Positions 15,723-23,435 of a stretch of 34,093 nucleotides of DNA are shown piece after piece (position 1 is the first letter of the stretch; every line of letters begins with the position of its first letter). The position numbers were made by a program, and so were the translations under genes. The DNA is taken from the NCBI GenBank assembly GCA_002500765.1, contig DLSX01000111.1, forward strand, positions 1-34,093, in the 5' to 3' direction. The notes below the pieces were generated by a model. That model was not told the DNA's origin. It was given only the letters and a program-made list of their open reading frames with translations, and made no database searches. The DNA is from Neorhizobium sp. UBA7851 (GTDB lineage: Bacteria; Pseudomonadota; Alphaproteobacteria; Rhizobiales; Rhizobiaceae).

Positions 15723-16616
15723 TTGAAAATCAGAGGGACTTTGATCGGCTTCACGGCGATCCTGATGTGGTCGCTGCTGGCACTGATGACGGCTGCATCC
15801 GGCAGCGTTCCGCCGTTCCAGATGAATGCGATGACATTTGCGATCGGTAGCCTGCCGGGGCTGTTGCTTCTCGCCGTGAGACCCGAACGCATCAAGCTGC
15901 TCAGACAGCCGGCGAAAGTGTGGATCATCGGAATTGCCGGGCTGTTCGGCTATCATTTTCTGTATTTCACGGCGCTTCGCAATGCACCGGCGGTCGAGGC
16001 CGGGCTGATCGCCTATCTATGGCCGCTGCTGATCGTTGTCGGGTCTGCGCTTCTGCCAGGCGAAAAGCTGCGCTGGTACCATGTCGCCGGGGCACTCGCC
16101 GGTTTGTGCGGTACGGTTGCGATCGTGTCGCGCAATGGTGTGTCCTTCGACCAGTCCTATTTCCTCGGCTATGGCGCGGCCCTGCTCTGCGCTTTCACAT
16201 GGTCCGGCTATTCGCTTCTGACGCGCAGTTTCGACAGGGTGTCGACGGATGTGGTGACCGGGTTCTGCCTTGCTACCTCGCTTCTGTCGCTCGTCTGCCA
16301 TCTGGCGCTCGAAACAACCGTCTGGCCGGCAAGCGGTGGTGAATGGGCGGCCGTCATCGGCCTCGGTCTTCTACCTGTCGGAGCTGCCTTCTATGCCTGG
16401 GATTACGGCGTCAAGAACGGCGATATCCAGGTTATCGGCGCGGCAAGCTATGCGGCTCCGCTGCTGTCGACGCTGATCCTGCTGTTGAGCGGTTTCGCCG
16501 AGCCGAGCTGGCGCATTCTGATTGCCTGCGTGCTGATCACCGGCGGAGCGGTGCTGGCGGCCAAGGAAATGATTCGGCCGAAGCGCAAGACCAAGGCGGA
16601 GGCTCCTGCGGAGTGA
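15723..16616 (+). CDS. EamA/DMT-superfamily exporter, YddG-like
   Basis: The product (297 aa) has about ten hydrophobic segments in two EamA repeats and ends in a basic tail (RPKRKTKAEAPAE). Strings such as GYHFLYFTALRNAPAVEAGLIAYLWPLL and GAASYAAPLLSTLILL place it in the drug/metabolite transporter superfamily, nearest the aromatic amino acid exporter YddG as I recall it; the substrate is an inference. It starts at TTG (15723) with GAGGGG six bases upstream and no ATG alternative. Two very small membrane protein genes follow at once (16623, 16847), so the three probably share a transcript. Confidence 0.88.
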   Translation: MKIRGTLIGFTAILMWSLLALMTAASGSVPPFQMNAMTFAIGSLPGLLLLAVRPERIKLLRQPAKVWIIGIAGLFGYHFLYFTALRNAPAVEAGLIAYLWPLLIVVGSALLPGEKLRWYHVAGALAGLCGTVAIVSRNGVSFDQSYFLGYGAALLCAFTWSGYSLLTRSFDRVSTDVVTGFCLATSLLSLVCHLALETTVWPASGGEWAAVIGLGLLPVGAAFYAWDYGVKNGDIQVIGAASYAAPLLSTLILLLSGFAEPSWRILIACVLITGGAVLAAKEMIRPKRKTKAEAPAE

Positions 16617-16622
16617 GAGAAC

Positions 16623-16850
16623 ATGTCGGTCGAGTACAATGAGAGGGTGAAATATATCGCCAATTCCTTCGATCGGGCATCAACATCCTGCCTGACCGTC
16701 GGAGTCTTTGCGCCGATCGCTGCTTCACTCTATACGTCAGCGGGGTCCCAGATTGGTGCCATTCAGTTCATTGGGGCCGTGGTGTCTTAGCTTTTGGCTG
16801 CCGTGATACTACATTTGTGGGGCAGGGTCATCTTGAGGAGGCTGCAATGA
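16623..16850 (+). pseudogene. 75-codon small membrane protein gene interrupted by an in-frame amber codon
   Basis: From ATG 16623, six bases after the exporter stop, the frame encodes 55 residues (MSVEYNERVKYIANSFDRAS, then TM1 near CLTVGVFAPIAASLY and IGAIQFIGAVVS) to a TAG at 16788-16790. The same frame then continues for 19 residues, LLAAVILHLWGRVILRRLQ, to a TGA at 16848-16850 that overlaps the next ATG as ATGA. The amber thus splits a second membrane segment, and the coupled overlap belongs to the longer frame, so I infer that the intact ancestor had about 75 residues and the TAG replaced a sense codon (TGG is one step away). A 55-aa product, readthrough or a sequencing error are the alternatives. 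Confidence 0.6.
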
Positions 16851-16972
16851 CGAATTTGCAGATATTCGCTTTTTACGTCCTGCCGCTTTGCATCGCGGCC
16901 GGTGGCTCGCTTTATGCCTATCTCGTAATTCGCGATCTCGACCGCAAGCACGGCAAGCCTCCGCGCGATTAA
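16847..16972 (+). CDS. 41-aa single-pass membrane protein
   Basis: ATG 16847 to TAA 16970-16972 encodes 41 residues: MTNLQIFAFYVLPLCIAAGG, a continuing hydrophobic stretch to about residue 28, then a charged tail RDLDRKHGKPPRD. GAGGAGG lies five bases before the ATG, one of the strongest ribosome sites in the window, and the ATG overlaps the stop of the preceding broken gene. The features argue for a real, well translated small membrane protein. No family is recognised. If the upstream amber blocks translation, coupling is lost, but the strong ribosome site could keep it expressed. Confidence 0.68.
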   Translation: MTNLQIFAFYVLPLCIAAGGSLYAYLVIRDLDRKHGKPPRD

Positions 16973-16980
16973 TGCCGTTA

Positions 16981-17415
16981 TCAGCCCGGCTTCCAGCCGG
17001 GTTCCGCCATTTCAAAACTTGAAAATTCGAAGCCCGGGGCAACCGTGCAGCCGACGAGCGTGAAGGCGCCTAGCGGTTCGGCTGCCTGCCAGGCATTGGC
17101 GGGCACGACCGCCTGCGGGCGCTCACCGGCAGCGAGGTCCGTGCCCAGACGGATCTCCTCGACCGTCATCCCATCCGATATCCTCAACAGTAGAGGGTCA
17201 CCGGCATAAAAATGCCAGACCTCGGCTGCATCGCGCACGCGGTGCCAGTGGGAGCGCTCGCCCGCCTGCAGCAGATAATAGATCGCTGTCGACGCGCCGC
17301 GGTTGTTTCCATCGCCGTCCCGAAACGTCTCGGCATACCACCCGCCTTCCGGGTGGCGCTGCATGCCGAGGGCTGCGATAATTTCTTCCGCTGTTTGCGT
17401 CGGGTTGTGCACCAT
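16981..17415 (-). CDS. DUF985 cupin protein
   Basis: The 144-residue product matches the cupin_5/DUF985 family: MQRHPEGGWYAETFRD near the N-terminus, TAIYYLLQAGERSHWHRV with the metal-type His residues, EVWHFYAGDPL, and VPANAWQAA and VAPGFEF toward the C-terminus. Cupins are small beta-barrels; reported members bind small ligands or metals, but the role of this one is not known. It starts three bases after the gloB stop, so the two are almost certainly one operon with gloB first. The last codons contain a GC-rich hairpin. Confidence 0.85.
   Translation of the reverse strand: MVHNPTQTAEEIIAALGMQRHPEGGWYAETFRDGDGNNRGASTAIYYLLQAGERSHWHRVRDAAEVWHFYAGDPLLLRISDGMTVEEIRLGTDLAAGERPQAVVPANAWQAAEPLGAFTLVGCTVAPGFEFSSFEMAEPGWKPG
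16983..17003 (+). terminator. GC-rich hairpin inside the cupin C-terminus
   Basis: AGCCCGGC/GCCGGGTT with loop TTCCA lies 11 bases after the 41-aa gene stop and within the last codons of the convergent cupin gene. It could end the plus-strand transcript, but the T run is short. Confidence 0.35.
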
Positions 17416-17418
17416 GGC

Positions 17419-18189
17419 TTAGAAATTGTCCTTGCGCTTGCGGATCTCGGCAAAGACCTCCTCGTTCGTCTTGCCTTCCATGATCAGGTTGCGGCGGATC
17501 TTTGGATCCTTGGCGCGCAGGAAGGGATTGGTCTCTTTTTCCAGCCCCATCATCGTCGGAATGGTGAATTTGCCCTCGGCGCGCAGTCCTTCGATCTGCG
17601 CAACACGCCGTTTCAGCGCCTCGTTGTCGGGATCGATCGTCAGGGCGAATTTCGCGTTGGACAGAGTATATTCGTGGCCGAAATAGATTGCGGTCTCGTC
17701 AGGCAGGACGGCGAGTTTCTGCAACGAATGCCACATGTCTGCGGCCGGGCGCTCGAACAGCCGGCCACAGCCGAGTGCGAACAGCGTATCGGCGGCAAAC
17801 AGGATCTTGTCATCGGGGAAATGAAAACAGATGTGGCCAGCAGTATGGCCGGGTGTTTCGATCACGCGGACCAGATGTTCGCCGAACTGGAATTCGTCGC
17901 CATCTTCAACGCTTCTGTCGAGGCCGGGGATGGCGACCGCTTCATTGACAGGCCCGATGATTTCCAGCCCGTAACGTTCCTTCAGTGCCAGATTGGCTTC
18001 TACATGGTCGGTGTGGTGGTGCGTGGTGAATATATGGGTGAGCTTCCAGCCGCGCCGGTTGGCGGCCTCAACGATCGGCTTTTCCTCCGGCGCATCAATC
18101 GAAACCGTCAATCCGCTTTCCGGTTCATGCACCAGAACGCCGTAATTATCGCTTCTGCAGGAAAAAACTTCGATTTCCAAAGGCTTCAT
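17419..18189 (-). CDS. gloB: hydroxyacylglutathione hydrolase (glyoxalase II)
   Basis: GloB hydrolyses S-lactoylglutathione to lactate and glutathione, the second step of methylglyoxal removal. The 256-residue product has the metallo-beta-lactamase motif THHHTDH at 56-62 (T-H-x-H-x-D-H), the later ligands GHTAGH and FAADTLF, and FGHEYT in the C-terminal part. I chose ATG 18189 (MKPLEIEVFSCRSDNYG); the frame stays open to 18258, but that extension is unlike the family and would reach the divergent gene. The cupin gene follows after three bases. Upstream there are only about 90 bases before the divergent methyltransferase start. Confidence 0.93.
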   Translation of the reverse strand: MKPLEIEVFSCRSDNYGVLVHEPESGLTVSIDAPEEKPIVEAANRRGWKLTHIFTTHHHTDHVEANLALKERYGLEIIGPVNEAVAIPGLDRSVEDGDEFQFGEHLVRVIETPGHTAGHICFHFPDDKILFAADTLFALGCGRLFERPAADMWHSLQKLAVLPDETAIYFGHEYTLSNAKFALTIDPDNEALKRRVAQIEGLRAEGKFTIPTMMGLEKETNPFLRAKDPKIRRNLIMEGKTNEEVFAEIRKRKDNF

Positions 18190-18278
18190 CAGAACAGACC
18201 TATTGCTCAATGCTTCTTCAGCCACAATGTAGAGAGAGGCAGGCCTTAGTCCAACCACTGAACACGAGCATTTGCGTT

Positions 18279-19028
18279 TTGTCCGTCGATATTGTTGACC
18301 TTCGTGAGTTCTATCATTCCGCGCTCGGCCGTCTGGCCGAGCAGTCGATCGCGATGGCGCTTTCGTCGCTCTGGGCGCGGTTGCCGGAAGAACGTCTGGT
18401 CGGATTGGGTTATGCAGTGCCTTATCTCGACCGGTTCCGGGCCGATACCGAACGCACTTTCGCCTTCATGCCTGCGGGGCAGGGGGCGGTGAACTGGCCG
18501 GTCGGCGAAAACTCCTCGACTGCGCTGGTATTCGACGAGGAACTGCCGCTGCCGGACAGTTCCGTCGATCGGGTGCTGATGGTTCATTCGCTTGAATTTA
18601 CCGAGAACCCGCGGGAAAGCCTGAAGGAAATCTGGCGGGTGCTGGCGCCCGGTGGGCGGCTGGTCATCGTCGTGCCCAACCGGCGCGGGGTGTGGGCACG
18701 GATGGAACATACGCCTTTCGGTTCAGGCCGGCCCTATTCGCGCAGTCAGCTGACAACCCTGTTGCGCGAGGCGAATTTCACACCCGGTGCATCGGCCGAG
18801 GCACTGTTTTTCCCGCCGTCCAAGGTCCGTACGGTGCTTAAGTTCCGGAATCTCCTTGAGCGGCTGGGACGGCGGTTCTGGCCGGTGTTTTCCGGCGTCA
18901 TCGTCATCGAGGCGCAGAAGCGGCTTTATCAGGGACTGCCGGTCGCCGCCCGCGCGTCACGGCGCGTCTTCGTGCCGGTTCTGGCACCGCAGGGTGTCAG
19001 AACCACGCGCGACCGCAATCAGGGCTGA
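18279..19028 (+). CDS. class I SAM-dependent methyltransferase-like protein
   Basis: The product is about 249 residues if it starts at TTG 18279 (SVDIVDLREFYHS follows), where related rhizobial proteins seem to start; an ATG at 18210 would add 23 residues inside the divergent gloB leader. It has Methyltransf_11 features: DEELPLPDSSVDRVLMVHSLEF and LKEIWRVLAPGGRLVIVVPNRRGVW. The glycine-rich SAM loop is unusual (LVGLGYAVPYLDRF instead of a D-x-G-x-G string), so substrate binding needs proof. It overlaps the convergent NTF2-like gene by 10 bases at the 3' end. The substrate is unknown. Confidence 0.78.
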   Translation: MSVDIVDLREFYHSALGRLAEQSIAMALSSLWARLPEERLVGLGYAVPYLDRFRADTERTFAFMPAGQGAVNWPVGENSSTALVFDEELPLPDSSVDRVLMVHSLEFTENPRESLKEIWRVLAPGGRLVIVVPNRRGVWARMEHTPFGSGRPYSRSQLTTLLREANFTPGASAEALFFPPSKVRTVLKFRNLLERLGRRFWPVFSGVIVIEAQKRLYQGLPVAARASRRVFVPVLAPQGVRTTRDRNQG

Positions 19029-19447
19029 AGATCGAATAGGCCGAGTGGTTGTCCTTCCATCGCGAAGGGTACGGATTCGTGCGTATGGGCGATCAGCCAG
19101 CGTCCGTCCTCACGGGCAAAGGCGACGGTCAGGCGAAACCAGAAGCCGTTCTTCTGTCCGCCTTTCTTGATGCCGCCCAGCCATGCCAAAGCGGAACACC
19201 AGGCGATATCGCCTCCAAGCCTCAGGTCCGTGTCGCGGATATCGAACTCGAGCGGCCCATCCCACGTGTCGAGCCAGGCCTGCAGGGAGGGTTTGTCGTT
19301 GCCCGTCTCCTGTAGCGGAGGGGCAAGTGAAAATTGCCGGATGGTTGCGGACTGGCAGCGGATGATCTCGGCTGCGTCCTTGGTCCGCAAGGCGGCCATC
19401 CAGTCCCGCAGCAGAGCCTTGATATCATCGTGGTCGCCGGTGCTCAT
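19019..19447 (-). CDS. SnoaL/NTF2-like protein (YybH type)
   Basis: The 142-residue product begins MSTGDHDDIKALLRDWMAAL and fits the NTF2-like fold of the SnoaL/SgcJ group: helix then strands, with LQAWLDTWDGPLEFDI and DGRWLIAHTHESVPF. Such small proteins bind hydrophobic ligands or have isomerase or dehydratase activity; none can be assigned here. ATG 19447 has GGAGG five bases upstream, the strongest choice; the frame opens further upstream (to 19630) over the hisC start, which I reject. It is divergent from hisC and convergent with the methyltransferase, overlapping it by 10 bases. Confidence 0.72.
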   Translation of the reverse strand: MSTGDHDDIKALLRDWMAALRTKDAAEIIRCQSATIRQFSLAPPLQETGNDKPSLQAWLDTWDGPLEFDIRDTDLRLGGDIAWCSALAWLGGIKKGGQKNGFWFRLTVAFAREDGRWLIAHTHESVPFAMEGQPLGLFDLQP

Positions 19448-19589
19448 GATTGCCTCCATGACATGTTGGTCATCTGAAAGACGGTTTGGCGTCGATCGTT
19501 CCGACAGTTCTTCTCGACAAGCATCGTTTTCGGCTTTAATCCCTCTCACATCCCTGCCAGAGCAGGCGTTTTCCAAGAAGGTTGATCCG

Positions 19590-20696
19590 ATGAGCATCGT
19601 TGTGAGTGAGCCCGTTCCGCGTCCAGGCATTCTGGATATCGCCGCCTATGTGCCCGGCAAGGAACATGCTCCCGGCGTCGCGCGCGTGTTCAAGCTGTCT
19701 TCCAACGAAACGCCGCTCGGAGCGAGCCCCAAGGCGATCGAGGCTTTCCGCCAGTCGGCCGGCCATCTCGAGATTTATCCGGACGGCCAGGCGCTGGCGC
19801 TGCGCGAGGCGATCGCTTCCGTACACGGCCTGAACGTCGCCAACATCATGTGCGGTAACGGCTCGGATGAACTGCTCGGCCTCATCTGCCACGTCTATCT
19901 CGGTGCCGGTGACGAGGCGATCATCACCCAGCATGGGTTTCTTGTCTACAAGATCCAGATCATGGGCGCTGGCGCTCAGGCGATCGAAGTGCCGGAGAAG
20001 GACTATACCGTCGATGTCGACGCGATCCTGGCTGCCGTGACGGACAAGACCAAGCTCGTCTTCATCGCCAATCCGGGCAACCCGACCGGTACCTATGTTC
20101 CGGTCGCCGATATCCGTCGCCTGCATGCCGGTCTGCCGAAGAATGTCATCCTGGTTCTTGATGCCGCCTATGCGGAATATGTGCGCAAGAACGATTACGA
20201 GGCGGGTGTCGAACTCGTTTCGTCAAACAAGAATGTCGTGATGTGCCGTACCTTCTCGAAGGTTTACGGCCTTGCTGCTCTACGTATCGGCTGGATGTAC
20301 GGTCCGGCCGGCATTCTCGATGCGCTGAACCGCGTGCGTGGCCCGTTCAATATGAACGCGCCGGCAATCGCGGCCGGTGCTGCCGCCATCCGGGACCAAA
20401 ACTTCGTCGGCGACGCCGTCGAGCACAATCTGCTCTGGAAGGACAAGCTGACCCATGCTTTCGATACGATCGGTCTCACGGTCACGCCGTCGGTCACCAA
20501 TTTCGTGCTGATCCATTTTCCCGATGTCGATGGCAAGCGCGCGCCGGATGCCGACGAGTTCCTCACCAGCCGCGGTTATATCCTGCGTATGGTGAAGGGC
20601 TACGGCCTGCCGAATGCGCTGCGCATGACGGTCGGGTCCGAAGAAGCCAATCGCGGCGTCATCGAAGCGCTCGGTGAATTCATGGGACGCAAATGA
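19590..20696 (+). CDS. hisC: histidinol-phosphate/aromatic aminotransferase
   Basis: HisC-type PLP enzymes transaminate histidinol phosphate; family members also act on aromatic amino acids. The 368-residue product has the PLP lysine Lys224 in TFSKVYGLAALRIGW, Asp191 and Tyr194 in LVLDAAYAEY, NPGNPTGTYV, and the SSNETPLGASP N-terminal segment. The start at 19590 is preceded by AAGG. The stop overlaps the tyrC ATGs (ATGATGA at 20693-20699), so the pair is coupled. Because tyrC follows, I infer that this copy may serve tyrosine or phenylalanine synthesis as well as, or instead of, histidine. A small hairpin, CCTGC/GCAGG plus TTTT, lies at 19553-19572 in the leader. Confidence 0.9.
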   Translation: MSIVVSEPVPRPGILDIAAYVPGKEHAPGVARVFKLSSNETPLGASPKAIEAFRQSAGHLEIYPDGQALALREAIASVHGLNVANIMCGNGSDELLGLICHVYLGAGDEAIITQHGFLVYKIQIMGAGAQAIEVPEKDYTVDVDAILAAVTDKTKLVFIANPGNPTGTYVPVADIRRLHAGLPKNVILVLDAAYAEYVRKNDYEAGVELVSSNKNVVMCRTFSKVYGLAALRIGWMYGPAGILDALNRVRGPFNMNAPAIAAGAAAIRDQNFVGDAVEHNLLWKDKLTHAFDTIGLTVTPSVTNFVLIHFPDVDGKRAPDADEFLTSRGYILRMVKGYGLPNALRMTVGSEEANRGVIEALGEFMGRK

Positions 20697-21625
20697 TGAG
20701 TGACGTACATTTCGAGCGGATCGCGCTGATCGGCATCGGCCTGATCGGCTCGTCGATCGCCCGCGACGTCAAGCAGCTGGGGCTTGCGAAACACGTGGTC
20801 GTCTCGACACGTAGCGAAGAAACGCTGAAGCGCGCCGAAGAGCTGCAGCTCGGTACCGAATACACGGTGTCGGCCGCCGACGCGGTGAAGGATGCCGATC
20901 TCGTCATCGTCTCGGTTCCCGTCGGTGCCTCGGAAGCTGTTGCAAAGCAGATTGCGGGCTCGTTGAAGCCCGGCGCGATCGTTACCGATGTCGGTTCCAC
21001 GAAAGCGTCGGTCATCGCGCAAATGGCGCCGCATATGCCGGACAATGTGCATTTCATTCCGGGCCACCCGCTGGCGGGCACGGAAAAGTCAGGCCCCGAT
21101 GCCGGTTTTGCCGGTCTGTTCCGTGATCGCTGGTGCATCTTCACGCCGCTGCCGGATACCGATGCCATTGCTCTCGACAGGCTGAAGGCCTTCTGGATTG
21201 CGCTCGGCTCGCGGGTGGACGACATGGATCCGGAGCATCACGACAAGGTGCTGGCGATCGTCTCCCATCTTCCGCATATCATCGCCTACAATATCGTTGG
21301 CACGGCGGACGATCTGGAAACGGTGACGGAATCGGAAGTGATCAAATATTCCGCTTCCGGTTTCCGCGACTTCACCCGTCTTGCCGCGTCGGATCCGACC
21401 ATGTGGCGCGACATCTGCCTGCACAACAAGGATGCGATCCTCGAAATGCTGGCGCGGTTCTCCGAAGATCTCGCCTATCTGCAACGGGCGATCCGCTGGG
21501 GCGAAGGCGACAAGCTGTTCGAGCTTTTCACCCGCACCCGCACGATTCGCCGTTCGATCGTGCAGGCCGGACAGGATGTCGATGCACCTGACTTCGGCCG
21601 CCACGCGCTCGACGCCAAGAAGTAA
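20693..21625 (+). CDS. tyrC: prephenate/arogenate (cyclohexadienyl) dehydrogenase
   Basis: This family oxidatively decarboxylates prephenate or arogenate with NAD(P) on the way to tyrosine. The 310-residue product has an N-terminal Rossmann loop IGIGLIGSS (about 13-21), VGSTKASV, and the active-site HPLAGTEKSGP with the conserved His; SHLPHIIAYNIV is the second His-containing motif. Two ATGs are possible (20693 and 20696), overlapping the hisC stop. No ACT domain is seen, so feedback control through one is absent. It is followed by a strong palindrome (21641-21670) before the convergent DUF2125 gene. Symbol tyrC is used for the bifunctional type; substrate preference is not readable. Confidence 0.9.
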   Translation: MMSDVHFERIALIGIGLIGSSIARDVKQLGLAKHVVVSTRSEETLKRAEELQLGTEYTVSAADAVKDADLVIVSVPVGASEAVAKQIAGSLKPGAIVTDVGSTKASVIAQMAPHMPDNVHFIPGHPLAGTEKSGPDAGFAGLFRDRWCIFTPLPDTDAIALDRLKAFWIALGSRVDDMDPEHHDKVLAIVSHLPHIIAYNIVGTADDLETVTESEVIKYSASGFRDFTRLAASDPTMWRDICLHNKDAILEMLARFSEDLAYLQRAIRWGEGDKLFELFTRTRTIRRSIVQAGQDVDAPDFGRHALDAKK

Positions 21626-21640
21626 ATCGGCATTACGTAT

Positions 21641-21670
21641 TCATCCGAGGCCGGTGCCGGCTTCGGGTGA
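21641..21670. terminator. strong palindrome between convergent tyrC and DUF2125 genes
   Basis: TCATCCGAGGCC..GGCTTCGGGTGA can pair through 12-14 positions (two G-T pairs) around a GGTGCC centre. It lies in a 51-base gap between convergent stop codons, so it probably ends transcription from both sides; TGTTCTTC follows on the plus strand. Confidence 0.6.
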
Positions 21671-21676
21671 TGTTCT

Positions 21677-22681
21677 TCAGATCGGCGGGATTTCGCCGAT
21701 CGGGATCAGGCCGCCGGCAAACACCTTGCCGCGGCGAATGGTGATGTCGAGCGAGGCCTTTTCTCCGCCGCCGAGCGCCTGCAGCATGTTTGCTGCCGTT
21801 CCGATCGTCGATTCGAGACCCGGAAATGCGCGGCTCAGGCTGTCCTGCCATGCCGGAATGTCCTCGATCCTGAGCTTCATCTTGCCGGACATGCGGCCCC
21901 TGTCGTCGAAGGAGAACGGGCCTGAAAGCGTCAGCACCTGGCCTTGTCCAAGGTCGGCCTTGAATTCACGCAGCTCGCCTTCCGAATCCTGCAGCGCAAG
22001 GCCACTGCCGTCGCTTCCGTCCAGAATGCCGGCACGGTCCTTGAGCGTCACGTCGATGCTTGTGTTGGTTGCAGGCAGAAGCTGCGGCAGGCCCTTGGCG
22101 GTTGTCGTGGCGTTCTGCAGCTGGATCGCGGCGTCAAGATCCGCACCGTTCTGGCGCAGATGAATTTCCGACTTGTCGGCCGCGATATCGAAAGCCTGTC
22201 CGCTGGCGGAGGACATGATGGTCGTCTTCGGCTTCTCGATGACCATGGAGGCGCGCTCGACGCCCTTCAGCTTGGTGACGAGGCTGGATTGCAGTGTTTC
22301 CCAGGTGCTGGCGACAGACAGGCCACGACCGGTGCGAACTTCCGAAGGTGCGTCGAGCTCCCAGACGATGTGGCTCGGGTTGTAAACCTGAGCCGCCGAG
22401 CGCAGCGTGCCGAAGCTGGCTGAAATGCCGTTGACGTTGTCGTCGACATCGACCTTCGAGCAGAACAGCCCGATGCGGAAGGGATAACCGCGATATTCGG
22501 CGTTCTCGCATGAGGCCGAAATGCCCGCATCCGCCTGGCTGCCGAGGAGAAGCAGGGTTTTTTCGCGCAGGGCCGAGGCGGCATAAAACCAGCCTGCGGT
22601 ATAGAGTGCGATGACGAGCACGACAGCACTCGCAAGAAACCAGAGTTTTCTGCTGATGCCGGATCGGCTTGACGCTGCCAT
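21677..22681 (-). CDS. DUF2125 membrane-anchored protein
   Basis: The 334-residue product has one N-terminal membrane helix (KLWFLASAVVLVIALYTAGW, about 12-31) and a large periplasmic domain of DUF2125 type: ASCENAEYRGYPFRIGLFC near the start, then repeated strands such as RASMVIEKPKTTI and VLTLSGPFSFDDRGRMSG. The layout recalls AsmA-like or LolA-like envelope proteins, but the role is unknown. Two Cys (near 58 and 73) could form a disulfide. GGGAG precedes the ATG. The start lies only 39 bases from that of the divergent ChaC-like gene, so the two promoters must overlap or reach into coding sequence. Confidence 0.82.
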   Translation of the reverse strand: MAASSRSGISRKLWFLASAVVLVIALYTAGWFYAASALREKTLLLLGSQADAGISASCENAEYRGYPFRIGLFCSKVDVDDNVNGISASFGTLRSAAQVYNPSHIVWELDAPSEVRTGRGLSVASTWETLQSSLVTKLKGVERASMVIEKPKTTIMSSASGQAFDIAADKSEIHLRQNGADLDAAIQLQNATTTAKGLPQLLPATNTSIDVTLKDRAGILDGSDGSGLALQDSEGELREFKADLGQGQVLTLSGPFSFDDRGRMSGKMKLRIEDIPAWQDSLSRAFPGLESTIGTAANMLQALGGGEKASLDITIRRGKVFAGGLIPIGEIPPI

Positions 22682-22720
22682 GTTGTTCTCCCAATGGTGC
22701 GACGCAACTAAAGTAACGAC

Positions 22721-23266
22721 ATGGCGTGGGATATGGACGAATTTTGGGTGTTTGGCTACGGATCACTGATGTGGAATCCGGGATTTCCCTACGTGGAGCG
22801 GCAGGCTGCGAGGGTTCACGGGTTTCGTCGGTCGCTATGCATCTGGTCCACGGCGCATCGCGGGACGGTCGACCAGCCGGGCCTGGTAATGGGGCTCGAC
22901 CGGGGCGGATCATGCCGCGGCATGGCCTTCAAGGTTGACGACAGGGACCGCGACGATGCGCTCGACTATCTGCGCAAGCGCGAACTCATCACCAATGTCT
23001 ATATGGAACGGATCGTCCCCATCGGCCTGCCTGACGGACGGCGCGTCAACTCCGTTACCTACGTGGTCGATCGCCAGCATCCGCAATATGCGGGGAGTCT
23101 CGGCGTGGAAGAGGCGGCAGCGGTCGTGCTGCGGTCACACGGTCAGTCAGGCCCGAATGATGCCTATGTGCTCAACACGGTGACCCAGTTGAAGCAGATG
23201 GGTATTCGTGACCTCTGGCTGGAGGCGGTGGGGGACGCTGTGTCTCACGCGTCGGCTGTCGCGTAG
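22721..23266 (+). CDS. ChaC-like gamma-glutamylcyclotransferase
   Basis: ChaC-type enzymes split glutathione into 5-oxoproline and Cys-Gly. The 181-residue product has the substrate-loop motif FGYGSLMWNP near residues 10-19, ARVHGFRRSLCIWS, and the segment GLVMGLDRGGSCRGMAF, typical of the family; a catalytic Glu lies in KRELITNVYMERIV. ATG 22721 and ATG 22733 are both possible. The TAG stop (23264-23266) is the first trinucleotide of a palindromic intergenic element, so the last residues may have been set by that element. It is divergent from the DUF2125 gene. Confidence 0.85.
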   Translation: MAWDMDEFWVFGYGSLMWNPGFPYVERQAARVHGFRRSLCIWSTAHRGTVDQPGLVMGLDRGGSCRGMAFKVDDRDRDDALDYLRKRELITNVYMERIVPIGLPDGRRVNSVTYVVDRQHPQYAGSLGVEEAAAVVLRSHGQSGPNDAYVLNTVTQLKQMGIRDLWLEAVGDAVSHASAVA

Positions 23267-23422
23267 CCCCTCATCCGGCTGCCGCCACCTTCTCCCCGCT
23301 CGCGGGAAGAAGGACCCATGCCGCACCCTCTCCGCCAACTCGATATCACGTTGGGCACGTCCCATCTCCCCGTTCTTAGGGGGAGAGGTGGAGCGCAGCT
23401 TGCTGCGCTCTGGGTGAGGGGC
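23266..23422. repeat. palindromic mosaic element (RIME-like) filling a convergent gap
   Basis: Ends GCCCCTCATCC (23266-23276) and GGGTGAGGGGC (23412-23422) are inverted copies with one mismatch. Inside are three further hairpins: CCTTCT-CCCGC/GCGGG-AGAAGG (about 23290-23315), CTCCCC/GGGGAG near 23368-23388, and a perfect GAGCGCAGC/GCTGCGCTC (about 23392-23411). Such mosaics of short palindromes between convergent genes are known from rhizobia (RIME and related families). It lies between the ChaC-like and plsC genes and may act as a two-way terminator or mRNA end structure. Confidence 0.75.
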
Positions 23423-23435
23423 AATTTCAGTAAGG

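Noticed and set aside
17212..18249. Plus-strand frame of 345 codons opposite the cupin and gloB genes
   Set aside because: Antisense to two genes with clear catalytic motifs; no own motif.
19553..19572. Small CCTGC/GCAGG hairpin plus TTTT before hisC as an attenuator
   Set aside because: Only five base pairs, no leader peptide with His or aromatic codons, and no alternative fold was seen. Kept only as a note in the hisC entry.
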